From NCBI GenBank assembly GCA_038363005.1, contig JBBQBI010000005.1, positions 124,001 to 188,000 on the forward strand: a stretch of 64,000 nucleotides of DNA. Reading direction: 5' to 3'. Below are positions 54,000 through 63,360 of the stretch, one piece after another. Positions within the stretch are counted from its first letter, which is position 1; every line of letters begins with the position of its first letter. The position numbers and the translations under genes were made by a program. The stretch is from JAKOWB01 sp038363005. GTDB lineage: Bacteria > Pseudomonadota > Alphaproteobacteria > Kiloniellales > JACOMY01. Under the pieces are notes generated by a model. That model ran no database searches and was not told the origin of the DNA. It worked only from the letters and a program-made list of their open reading frames with translations.

Positions 54000-55183
54000 G
54001 CCAGCGCCGGCCGTAGCCGATCCATGGCCTCGGCCAAGCGTGCGGGCGAGGCGGCGAAGCAGAGCCTCAGGTGCCCCTCGCCGCCCGGACCGAAGGCGCT
54101 GCCCGGCGCCAGGCCGACGTTTGCCGCCTCCAGCAGGCGCAGCGCCTCGGCCAGGCTGTCGGTCATGCCGTCCAGCTTGAAGAAGGCATAGAAGGCGGCC
54201 TCGGGCCGGGCCAGGCGCACTCGCGGCAGGCTGGCTAGCGCCTGGTAGACGATCTCGCCCGACTGGCGGCAGCGCTCCACCAGCTCGGCGACGAAGGGCT
54301 CGCCCTGCTGCAGCGCGGCGATGGCGCCGTACTGCAGGAAATGCGGCGCGCCCGAGGTGGTGAACTCGGTCAGCTTTTCGAAGGTCTCGCCCAGCGCCGG
54401 CGGGTGGACGATCCAGCCCAGCCGCCAGCCGGTCATGGCCCAGGCCTTGGAGAAGGAGTTGCACACCAGCAGCGGGTCGTCCGGCCGGGCAAAGTCGAGG
54501 AACGAGGGCGCGGTGCGCTGTCCCGGGCCATAGACGAAGCGGACATAGACCTCGTCGGCGATCATCCAGATGCGCTTGTCACGGCAGAGCGCCAGCAGGG
54601 CCGCCTGCTCCTCCGCGCTCGCCATCCAGCCGGTGGGATTGCCGGGCGAGGCGCAGAAGATCGCCCGCGTGCGCCCGTCGATCGCCGCCGCCACCTTCTC
54701 GAGGTCGAGGCGGAAGCCGCCCTCGGGCCTGGGCTCCAGGCCGACCGGCCGGACCACGCCCGAAGCGACTTCGATGGCGGCCATGATGTTGGGCCAGACC
54801 GGGGTCAGCACGACGACGTTGTCGCCCGGCTGGATCAGGGTCTGGATCACCGTCACCAGCCCGGTCATGCCGGAGGAGGTGACCGAAACGCGATCGGCGC
54901 CGACCGGCTGGCCATGCAGGCCGGTCAGGTAGGTTGCCAGTGCCTGCCGCAGCTCGGGAATGCCGCGCTTGGGATTGTAGAAGGTCTTGCCGGCCTGCAG
55001 CGCCGCGGTGGCGGCCTGGCCGATGAAGGCCGGCGTCGGCTGGTCGCCCTCGCCCACCCAGAGCGGGATCAGGCCTGGCTTGCCGTAGCCGGCCATGAAG
55101 ATACGGTGGATGCCGGAAACCGGCAGGTTGGCGATGTCGGCGCGGATCGGCGCCGGCAGGGCCGCATGCTCGAAGCTGTCCAT
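53996..55183 (-). CDS. PLP-dependent class I/II aminotransferase
   Basis: A 395-residue fold-type I aminotransferase. PLP Lys lies in NSFSKAWAMTGWRLGW; the aspartate that binds the pyridine nitrogen is in IADEVYVRFVYG; ASPGNPTGWMAS is the NPTG motif; AFYAFFKLDG and the C-terminal LRLCFA hold the substrate Arg. Likely an aspartate, alanine or aromatic amino acid aminotransferase; the exact substrate is not clear. Start at ATG 55183 (MDSFEHAALPAPIRADIA). Confidence 0.92.
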   Translation of the reverse strand: MDSFEHAALPAPIRADIANLPVSGIHRIFMAGYGKPGLIPLWVGEGDQPTPAFIGQAATAALQAGKTFYNPKRGIPELRQALATYLTGLHGQPVGADRVSVTSSGMTGLVTVIQTLIQPGDNVVVLTPVWPNIMAAIEVASGVVRPVGLEPRPEGGFRLDLEKVAAAIDGRTRAIFCASPGNPTGWMASAEEQAALLALCRDKRIWMIADEVYVRFVYGPGQRTAPSFLDFARPDDPLLVCNSFSKAWAMTGWRLGWIVHPPALGETFEKLTEFTTSGAPHFLQYGAIAALQQGEPFVAELVERCRQSGEIVYQALASLPRVRLARPEAAFYAFFKLDGMTDSLAEALRLLEAANVGLAPGSAFGPGGEGHLRLCFAASPARLAEAMDRLRPALA

Positions 55184-55354
55184 GGCCGGCTGTCTTAGGG
55201 CCAGCTCGGCAGGCCGCCAAGCCCGAAGATGTCCGGGCACAAGCCACGGTCCGGGTGATCGGCCTCACACCCCTCGGGCCGTAAGTCACTGGCGCCGGGC
55301 TTGAAACCCAAGGTAGTCTACCGACACCCCTTCAATTCTTGTGGGAGTTCGGTG

Positions 55355-55747
55355 ATGTCCGCCCTGCGCCTCGCCAGCCTGACCTGCTGCGCCGTCCTGG
55401 CCCTCGCCGCCGCTCCGTCGGCCCGGGCCGACGGCACGCTGCGCGACTACATCATCGGTGCCTGGTCGAACCAAGGGCCAGGCCAGTGCAGCGGCACGCT
55501 GATGGTGTTCTATGCCAGCGGCGCCTTCGCCGACATCAAGCTGGGCGACGGCACGGTCGACGATCTCGGCGTCTGGGTCGCCGAGGGCGACACCGTGACC
55601 CTGACCGTCGGCGAGGCGCATCTGCCGAAGGATATGGAAAACGCCACGCTGAAGGTGCTGAAGGCCGATCCCAACCACGCCGACGTTACCTTGACCTTCA
55701 AGGACGGCACCACGCAGAACGGCACCTTGGACCGCTGCCCACGCTAG
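55355..55747 (+). CDS. Small secreted protein of unknown function
   Basis: A 130-residue exported protein with signal peptide SALRLASLTCCAVLALAAAPSARA. The mature part starts DGTLRDYIIGAWSNQGPGQC and is beta-rich (GTLMVFYASGAFADIKLGDG, VTLTVGEAHLP, ATLKVLKADPNHADVTLTFKDG), ending GTLDRCPR; the two Cys may pair. Fold looks like a small lipocalin-like or beta-barrel domain, similar in outline to the C-terminal domain of the TIR protein at 20858. ATG 55355 with GGGAG seven bases upstream. Not conserved in any family I can name. Confidence 0.7.
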   Translation: MSALRLASLTCCAVLALAAAPSARADGTLRDYIIGAWSNQGPGQCSGTLMVFYASGAFADIKLGDGTVDDLGVWVAEGDTVTLTVGEAHLPKDMENATLKVLKADPNHADVTLTFKDGTTQNGTLDRCPR

Positions 55748-55877
55748 CGACCAGGCCGCGGACGGTGCCGCCGGGCGGCTGGCGCCGGTGCCATTCCCCC
55801 TTGCATCTTGGCCGCGCCGGACGTAGATAGGCGGCGCCATAGGGTCCGATCGTACAAGGTCGGACTTAATCTCAAAG

Positions 55878-55908
55878 ATGGTGGGCTTAATCGCCCGCCA
55901 TTTTTTAT
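55878..55908 (+). terminator. Rho-independent terminator/attenuator in the rimP leader
   Basis: ATGGTGGGC pairs with GCCCGCCAT through nine pairs (one G-T) around TTAATC, followed by TTTTTT. It lies about 50 bases before the rimP start. A hairpin with T-run in the leader of the rimP-nusA cluster could serve NusA-responsive attenuation; it could also end transcription from upstream. Confidence 0.8.
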
Positions 55909-55959
55909 TGCCGGTTGCCGCGGGCCTGCCCCGCCGGGAACCGAGGAGTCGGAACGGAC

Positions 55960-56574
55960 TTGAACGACGCGAGCCAGCAGACCTGGCGCCGGACCAGCGA
56001 GGGCAAGGCGAGCGAGATCGAACGCCTGATCGGCCCGTCTTTGGCCGAGCTGGGCTACGACATCGTGCGCGTGATCTTCGGCGGCGACCGCCGGCCGCGG
56101 CTGCAGCTGATGATCGAGCGGCTGGATGGCCAGGCACTGGATGTCGAGGACTGCTCCAAGGCAAGCCGCGCCGCTGGGGCGCTGCTCGACGTCGAGGACC
56201 CAATCGCCGGCGGCTATGTGCTGGAGGTCTCCTCCCCCGGTGTCGACCGGCCGCTGACCCGCGGCGGCGACTTCGACCGCTGGGCCGGCTTTGCCACCAA
56301 GCTGGAGCTGGCGCAGGCCCTGGACGGCCGCCGCCGCTTTTCCGGCACGCTGCTGGGTTTGCAGGGAGACAAGGTCTGCCTGCGCGAAGAGACCGGGGTC
56401 GAAGTGGCCCTGCCGCTGGCCGACGTGATGAAGGCCAAGCTGGTGCTGACCGACGAATTGCTGGCCGCCTATGCCAGGCGGCCGACCGCCGAACTCCCCG
56501 ATGCGGGCGAGGCCGAGATCCGGCCCGACGCTGCCCGTGCCGGGGGCAAGAAGCCTAACGCCAAGAGGAAGTAG
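55960..56574 (+). CDS. rimP: Ribosome maturation factor RimP
   Basis: A 204-residue protein needed for 30S subunit assembly. ASEIERLIGPSLAELGYDIVRVIFGG, LQLMIERLDGQALDVEDCSKASRAAGALLDVED, YVLEVSSPGVDRPL and the C-terminal SH3-like part (GTLLGLQGDKVCLREETGVEVALPLADVMKAKLV) are typical. The tail after residue 180 is low-complexity. TTG at 55960 fits family length and excludes an implausible N-terminal extension; GGAA lies five bases upstream. First gene of the rimP-nusA-infB cluster. Confidence 0.93.
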   Translation: MNDASQQTWRRTSEGKASEIERLIGPSLAELGYDIVRVIFGGDRRPRLQLMIERLDGQALDVEDCSKASRAAGALLDVEDPIAGGYVLEVSSPGVDRPLTRGGDFDRWAGFATKLELAQALDGRRRFSGTLLGLQGDKVCLREETGVEVALPLADVMKAKLVLTDELLAAYARRPTAELPDAGEAEIRPDAARAGGKKPNAKRK

Positions 56575-56576
56575 CC

Positions 56577-58151
<1,575 letters not shown>

Positions 58152-58170
58152 ACACAGGACAAGGGAGCGC

Positions 58171-58815
58171 ATGCTGGGCGAGACGCCGACCGTCGAGACG
58201 ACCCCCGAGGTCTTCGAACCCCTGCCCGAGCGGGGGGCGGAACGGCGTTGCCTGGTGACTGGCGAGGTGCTGGCCAAGGATCGGCTGCTGCGCTTCGTCG
58301 TCGGCCCTGACGGCGAGATCGTTCCGGACCCGGCAAACCGCCTGCCGGGACGCGGATTGTGGCTGAAGCCCGAGCGGGCTATCATCCGCCGCGCCCAGAC
58401 CAGGGGCCTCTTCGCCCGCGCGGCGAAGGCCGCGGTCAAGGTTCCGGATGATCTTCTCGAGCGCCTGGAGGCGTTGGAACGCCGCCGCCTGTTGGATTTG
58501 CTTGGGCTGGCACGACGCGCAGGCGCGCTGGTGGCTGGCTTCGAGAAAGTTAAGGCGGCGATCGCCGGCGGCACCGTAGCGGTGCTGGTGGAGGCCGCCG
58601 ACGCCGGTCCGGACGGGCGTGGCAAGCTGGCCGCGCTGGCGGTGCATCGGGCACCGGGCGCTCTGCTGTGCGATGGCTTCACCATCGCCGAGTTGAGCCA
58701 GGCGCTGGGCCGCGAACACGCGGTACACGTGGCGGTGCTGCGAAGCGGCATCGCCGAACGGATCAAGGATGCGGCCCTGCGCCTGACGGCGCTGGCCGCG
58801 GAATCGAACGACTGA
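58171..58815 (+). CDS. YlxR (DUF448)/L7Ae-like RNA-binding protein
   Basis: A 214-residue fusion as usual in alphaproteobacteria: the N-terminal YlxR domain RRCLVTGEVLAKDRLLRFVVGPDG and PANRLPGRGLWLKPERAIIRRA, followed by an L7Ae/YlxQ-like domain (LLGLARRAGALVAGFEKVKAAIAGGTVAVLVEAADA). It lies between nusA and infB, where single or fused YlxR/YlxQ genes normally sit. Likely binds RNA or RNase P RNA. Confidence 0.92.
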   Translation: MLGETPTVETTPEVFEPLPERGAERRCLVTGEVLAKDRLLRFVVGPDGEIVPDPANRLPGRGLWLKPERAIIRRAQTRGLFARAAKAAVKVPDDLLERLEALERRRLLDLLGLARRAGALVAGFEKVKAAIAGGTVAVLVEAADAGPDGRGKLAALAVHRAPGALLCDGFTIAELSQALGREHAVHVAVLRSGIAERIKDAALRLTALAAESND

Positions 58816-58865
58816 GACCTTTTGGGCCGCCCGCGTTCTGGGACGGCGGAGACGAGACAGGCTAG

Positions 58866-61457
58866 ATGACGAACGAGACCGAGAAGACCCCGCTGAAGCT
58901 GCGCCCCGGCCGCCTTGAGCTGAAGAAGACGGTGGAAACCGGCCAGGTGCGGCAGAGCTTCAGCCACGGCCGCACCAAGACCGTCACGGTCGAGGTGAAG
59001 AAGAAGCGCACCTTCGCGCCGGGCGCCGGTGGGCGCATGACCGAGGTGCAGCAGGAACTGCCGCCGGCCAAGGTCGAGGCTGTCGCCGAGGCCGCCGTCG
59101 AGGTGGTCGAGGCACCGCCGCCGCCGCCGCCCGCGCAGCTCGACAATCTGACCGACCAGGAGCGCCAGGCGCGTGCCCGCGCCGTCGAGGAGGCGCGTCG
59201 CCGCGCCGAGCAGCGCCGTATCGAGGAGGCCGAGCAGGCCCGCCGCGAGGCCGAGGCCGAAGCTCGCCGCAGCGCCGCCGAGGCCGACGCCCGCCGGCTG
59301 GAGGCCGAGGCCGCGGCCAGCCGCCGCGAGGAGGCCGCGCAACGCGGCCAGCCGCTGCCGGAAGAGGCGCCGCACCCCGTCGCGGCCGAGAAGCCGGACA
59401 GCAAGCCGGCCGAGGCCGCCGCTGCATCGGCCGAGCCCGAGGCCCCGGAAGCCGAGCTCGACGAGCTGGGCGGCCGGGTGAAGAAGGCCTCGGCGGTCAA
59501 GAAGCCGCTGCCCAAGGTGGTGACCGCGCGCGACCGCAACGAGCCACGCCGCCGCCACGGCAAGCTGACCATCACCCAGGCGCTCGACGCCGAGACCGAG
59601 GAGGAGCGCCAGCGCTCCCTGGCCTCGGTGCGGCGCCAGCGCGAGAAGCTGAAGGCGCTGCAGGCGCAGAGCCAGCATCAGCTGCCGACCAAGGTGCTGC
59701 GCGAAGTAGTGATCCCCGAGGCCATCACCGTGCAGGAACTGGCCAACCGCATGGCCGAGCGCGCCACCGAAGTGGTGAAGAGCCTGATGCGCATGGGCGT
59801 GATGGCGGCGGTCAACCAGGTGATCGACGCCGACACCGCCGAATTGGTGGTCAACGAGTTCGGCCACCGTTCCAAGCGCGTCTCGGCCGCCGACGTCGAG
59901 GTCGGCCTGAAGAAGGCTGGCACCGCCGAGGAAGATGGCGAGCTGCAGCCGCGCCCGCCGATCGTGACCATCATGGGCCACGTCGACCACGGCAAGACCT
60001 CGCTGCTGGACGCGCTGCGCCACACCGACGTCGCGGCCGGCGAGGCCGGCGGCATCACCCAGCACATCGGTGCCTACCAGGTGCAGCTGCCGTCCGGGCA
60101 GCGCATCACCTTCATCGATACGCCAGGCCACGCCGCCTTCACCCAGATGCGCGCACGCGGCGCCACGGTGACCGACATCGTGGTGCTGGTGGTGGCTGGC
60201 GACGACGGCATCATGGAGCAGACGGTGGAGGCCATCTCGCACGCCCGCTCCGCTGGCGTGCCGATCATCGTGGCGATCAACAAGATGGACAAGCCGGGCG
60301 CCGATGCGACGCGGGTCAAGCGCGACCTGCTGCAGCACGACCTGGCGACCGAGGACATGGGCGGCGACGTGCTGGCGGTCGAGGTCTCGGCCAAGACGCA
60401 CGCCGGCCTGGACAAGCTGGAAGAGGCCATCCTGCTGCAGGCCGAACTGCTTGACCTCAGGGCCAATCCCGACCGCCCGGCCGAGGGCGTGATCATCGAG
60501 TCCAAGCTGGAGAAGGGCCGCGGCTCGGTCGCCACGGTGCTGGTGCGCCGCGGCACGCTGCATGTCGGCGACATCTTCATCGCCGGCGCCGAGTGGGGCC
60601 GCGTGCGCGCCCTGGTCAACGAGCGCAACGAGCAGCTGCAGCAGGCCACGCCGGCGACGCCGGTCGAGGTGCTGGGCCTGCAGGGCACGCCGGAGGCCGG
60701 TGACGACCTGCAGGTGGTGGAGAACGAGGCGCGCGCCCGCGAGGTCGTGTCCTTCCGGCAGCGCAAGGGCCGCGAGAAGGAGCTGGCGGCCCAGGGCCGC
60801 GGCACCCTGGAGCAGATGCTCTCGAAGATCCGCGAGGGCGAGGCCAAGGCCATGCCGGTGGTCATCAAGTCCGACGTGCATGGCTCGATGGAAGCCATCG
60901 CCGGCGCGCTGGAGAAGCTGGGCAACGCCGAGGTCAAGGTGCAGGTGCTGCACGCTGGCGTCGGCGCCATCAGCGAGGCCGACGTCACCCTGGCGCGCGC
61001 CGCCGGGGCGCTGATCATCGGCTTCAACGTGCGCGCCAATCCGCAGGCCCGCGACCAGGCCCGCCGCGACGGCGTCGACATCCGCTACTACTCGATCATC
61101 TACGAGGTGGTGGACGACGCCAAGGCGGCGCTGACCGGCATGCTGTCGCCGGAACAGCGCGAGAAGTTCCTGGGCTACGCCGAAATCCGCGAGGTCTTCG
61201 ACGTGACCAAGGTCGGCAAGGTCGCCGGCTGCATGGTCACCGAGGGCAACGTCAAGCGCGGCGCCCGCGTCCGCCTGCTGCGCGACAACGTGGTGATCCA
61301 CGATGGCGTGTTGAAGACCCTGCGCCGCTTCAAGGACGAAGTGCGCGAGGTGCAGTCGGGCTACGAATGCGGCATGGCCTTCGAGAACTATAACGACATC
61401 AAGCAGGGCGACCGTATCGAGTGCTACGAAGTCGAGCAGGTCGCCCGCGGCCTCTGA
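58866..61457 (+). CDS. infB: Translation initiation factor IF-2
   Basis: An 863-residue GTPase. The N-terminus has the IF2-associated segment (LKLRPGRLELKKTVETGQVRQSF-like, residues 11-33), then a long Arg/Glu/Ala coiled-coil (about 95-170). The G domain starts near residue 366: GHVDHGKT, DTPGHAAF, NKMD and the SAKTHAGLDKL region. Domains II-IV follow and close with the fMet-tRNA binding C-domain (YECGMAFENYNDIKQGD). Position in the nusA operon supports identity. Confidence 0.97.
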   Translation: MTNETEKTPLKLRPGRLELKKTVETGQVRQSFSHGRTKTVTVEVKKKRTFAPGAGGRMTEVQQELPPAKVEAVAEAAVEVVEAPPPPPPAQLDNLTDQERQARARAVEEARRRAEQRRIEEAEQARREAEAEARRSAAEADARRLEAEAAASRREEAAQRGQPLPEEAPHPVAAEKPDSKPAEAAAASAEPEAPEAELDELGGRVKKASAVKKPLPKVVTARDRNEPRRRHGKLTITQALDAETEEERQRSLASVRRQREKLKALQAQSQHQLPTKVLREVVIPEAITVQELANRMAERATEVVKSLMRMGVMAAVNQVIDADTAELVVNEFGHRSKRVSAADVEVGLKKAGTAEEDGELQPRPPIVTIMGHVDHGKTSLLDALRHTDVAAGEAGGITQHIGAYQVQLPSGQRITFIDTPGHAAFTQMRARGATVTDIVVLVVAGDDGIMEQTVEAISHARSAGVPIIVAINKMDKPGADATRVKRDLLQHDLATEDMGGDVLAVEVSAKTHAGLDKLEEAILLQAELLDLRANPDRPAEGVIIESKLEKGRGSVATVLVRRGTLHVGDIFIAGAEWGRVRALVNERNEQLQQATPATPVEVLGLQGTPEAGDDLQVVENEARAREVVSFRQRKGREKELAAQGRGTLEQMLSKIREGEAKAMPVVIKSDVHGSMEAIAGALEKLGNAEVKVQVLHAGVGAISEADVTLARAAGALIIGFNVRANPQARDQARRDGVDIRYYSIIYEVVDDAKAALTGMLSPEQREKFLGYAEIREVFDVTKVGKVAGCMVTEGNVKRGARVRLLRDNVVIHDGVLKTLRRFKDEVREVQSGYECGMAFENYNDIKQGDRIECYEVEQVARGL

Positions 61458-61485
61458 GGCCGGGGCGTTCCTGGAGGAAACTGAC

Positions 61486-61965
61486 GTGGCGAAGCGTGGT
61501 GGTTCCCGGCAGAGCTCTCCCCCCGAGGGGCAGGCGGTGCGCGGCCGCAGTCAGCGGCAGCTGCGCGTCGGCGAGGAGCTGCGCCATCGCCTGGCCGCCG
61601 CTTTCGAGCGCGACCTGCTGAACGACCCGGCGCTGGTCGGCGTGGTGATCACGGTGACCGAAGTGAAGGTCTCGCCCGACCTGAGCAACGCCACCTGCTA
61701 TGTCACGCCGCTGGGCGGCGGCGACATGGTTGCGGTGGTCAAGGCGCTGAACCACGCCTCTGGCTTCCTGCGCCACACGGTGTCCGAGGATCTGGGCCTC
61801 AGGGTCAGTCCGCGGCTGACCTTCGCCGCCGACCTCTCCTTCGAGGTCGCCAGCCGGGTGGAAGCCATCCTGAAGCACCCCAAGGTGGCCGGCGACATCG
61901 CGCGCGAGGACCCTGCCCCCGCGGCGCTGGATCCCGACGCCGAGGACGACGATGGCCCGGCGTAA
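61486..61965 (+). CDS. rbfA: Ribosome-binding factor A
   Basis: A 159-residue cold-shock 30S maturation factor. Conserved core LRVGEELRHRLAAAFERDLLNDPALVGVVITVTEVKVSPDLSNATCYVTPLGG (residues 26 to about 78) and FLRHTVSEDLGLRVSPRLTFAADLSFE. GTG start 61486 (after GGAGG at 61472-61476). It overlaps truB by 14 bases, indicating coupling. Confidence 0.95.
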   Translation: MAKRGGSRQSSPPEGQAVRGRSQRQLRVGEELRHRLAAAFERDLLNDPALVGVVITVTEVKVSPDLSNATCYVTPLGGGDMVAVVKALNHASGFLRHTVSEDLGLRVSPRLTFAADLSFEVASRVEAILKHPKVAGDIAREDPAPAALDPDAEDDDGPA

Positions 61966-62878
61966 GAGCGGCCAGCCGATCAACGGCTGGCTGGCGATCG
62001 ACAAGCCGCTGGGGCTGACCTCGACCCAGGTGGTGGGCCGCGTGCGGCGCCTGTTCGATGCCCTGAAGGTCGGCCACGGCGGCACCCTGGACCCGCTGGC
62101 GTCCGGCGTGCTGCCGGTGGCGCTGGGCGAGGCGACCAAGACCGTCGCCTATGCCATGGACGGCGCCAAGCGCTACCGCTTCACGCTGCGCTGGGGCCAG
62201 GCCACCTCGACCGACGACGCCGAGGGGCCGGTGGTGGCCGAGAGCCCGGTGCGCCCGACCCGCGAACAGATCCTGGCGGTGCTGCCGCGCTTCCTCGGCG
62301 AAATCAGCCAGGTGCCGCCGATCTACTCGGCGGTGAAGGTGGAGGGCCAGCGGTCCTACGATCTGGCGCGCGCCGACGAGGCGGTGGAACTGGCGCCCCG
62401 GCAGGTGCGGATCGACCTGTTGGAACTGCTGGAGGAACCCGACGCCGACCATGCCATCTTTGCCGTGGGCTGCGGCAAGGGCGCCTACATGCGGGCCCTG
62501 GCGCGCGACCTGGGCGAGGCGCTGGGCACCAAGGCGCACGTTCGCGCCCTGCGGCGAACCGCCGTCGGGCCCTTCCACGAGGCCGACGCAATTTCGCTGG
62601 ACAGCCTGGAGGCCCTCGGGCATGGTCCCGCGCTCTTGGAGCGGTTACTTCCGGTTGAGACCGCGCTGGACGACATCCCGGCGCTGGCCCTGACCGAAGC
62701 GGAGGCAAAACGCCTGCGGTGCGGCCAGGCCGTCAGTTTGATGGCCCGCGTGCACCGCGACCGACTGCGTGATCTAACGCAAGGGTCCCTCGTCTGTGCC
62801 ACGACCGGCGGCAAGCTGGTCGCCCTGGCACGCTATGAGGCAGGCGAAGTGCATCCGGTCCGCGTCCTGAACCTCTAA
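61952..62878 (+). CDS. truB: tRNA pseudouridine-55 synthase TruB
   Basis: A 308-residue enzyme. INGWLAIDKPLGLTSTQVV and GGTLDPLASGVLPVALGEATK (catalytic Asp in GTLDP) are diagnostic, along with YRFTLRWGQATSTDD, QVPPIYSAVKVEGQRSYDLAR and the C-terminal PUA-like end (SLVCATTGGKLVALARYEAGEVHPVRVLNL). It makes pseudouridine 55 in the T-loop of tRNAs. ATG 61952 overlaps the 3' end of rbfA. Confidence 0.96.
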   Translation: MARRKSGQPINGWLAIDKPLGLTSTQVVGRVRRLFDALKVGHGGTLDPLASGVLPVALGEATKTVAYAMDGAKRYRFTLRWGQATSTDDAEGPVVAESPVRPTREQILAVLPRFLGEISQVPPIYSAVKVEGQRSYDLARADEAVELAPRQVRIDLLELLEEPDADHAIFAVGCGKGAYMRALARDLGEALGTKAHVRALRRTAVGPFHEADAISLDSLEALGHGPALLERLLPVETALDDIPALALTEAEAKRLRCGQAVSLMARVHRDRLRDLTQGSLVCATTGGKLVALARYEAGEVHPVRVLNL

Positions 62879-62896
62879 TTCGTAAAGGAGAGGACG

Positions 62897-63166
62897 ATGT
62901 CGATTACGGCCGAGCGCAAGCAAGAGCTCATGAAGGAACATGCCACCAAGGAAGGCGACACCGGGTCACCGGAAGTTCAGATCGCCGTCCTGACGGAGCG
63001 CATCGTCAACCTGACCGAGCACCTGAAGACGCATAAGAAGGACTTTCACTCACGGCGCGGTCTGCTGGTCATGGTCGGCCAGCGCCGGCGCCAGCTCGAC
63101 TACGTCAAGTCGAAGGACAAGGCCCGCTACGAGAGCATTCTCGAGCGGCACGGCCTGCGCCGCTAA
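62897..63166 (+). CDS. rpsO: 30S ribosomal protein S15
   Basis: An 89-residue protein: MSITAERKQELMKEHATKEG, DTGSPEVQIAVLTERIVNLTEHL, HSRRGLLVMVGQRRRQLDYV and the ILERHGLRR end are the S15 signature. Ribosome site AAAGGAGAGG before the ATG is the best in the region. In many bacteria S15 represses its own mRNA; the leader here is very short (18 bases from truB). Confidence 0.97.
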   Translation: MSITAERKQELMKEHATKEGDTGSPEVQIAVLTERIVNLTEHLKTHKKDFHSRRGLLVMVGQRRRQLDYVKSKDKARYESILERHGLRR

Positions 63167-63202
63167 GCGGAGCAGGTGGCGTTCACCCGCCATACTCTAA
63201 AG

Positions 63203-63316
63203 GGAAGCACGGCATGGCCAGGCCGGCGTGCCGCGCTTCCTTGCCGGGCCGAAGCAAGGGGCGACCGCGGGCGCAGCAGCGCCGTCGCGGCCGCCGCCCT
63301 TTGCTTGGGTCCGGCA
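63203..63316 (+). promoter_or_regulatory. Structured leader of pnp (two stem-loops)
   Basis: Hairpin 1 (63203-63240): GGAAGC and GCTTCC with an inner CGGCA/TGCCG stem. Hairpin 2 (63242-63316) is long: TGCCGG with CCGGCA, AAGCAAGGGGCG with CGCCCTTTGCTT, and an inner CCGCGGGCGC/GCGCCGTCGCGG arm. Such leader stems in E. coli are cut by RNase III and let PNPase control its own mRNA; the same use here is inference. Confidence 0.55.
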
Positions 63317-63360
63317 GTCTTTGCACCGGCCGCAACTGACACTGTCGGAAGGACACGTTC

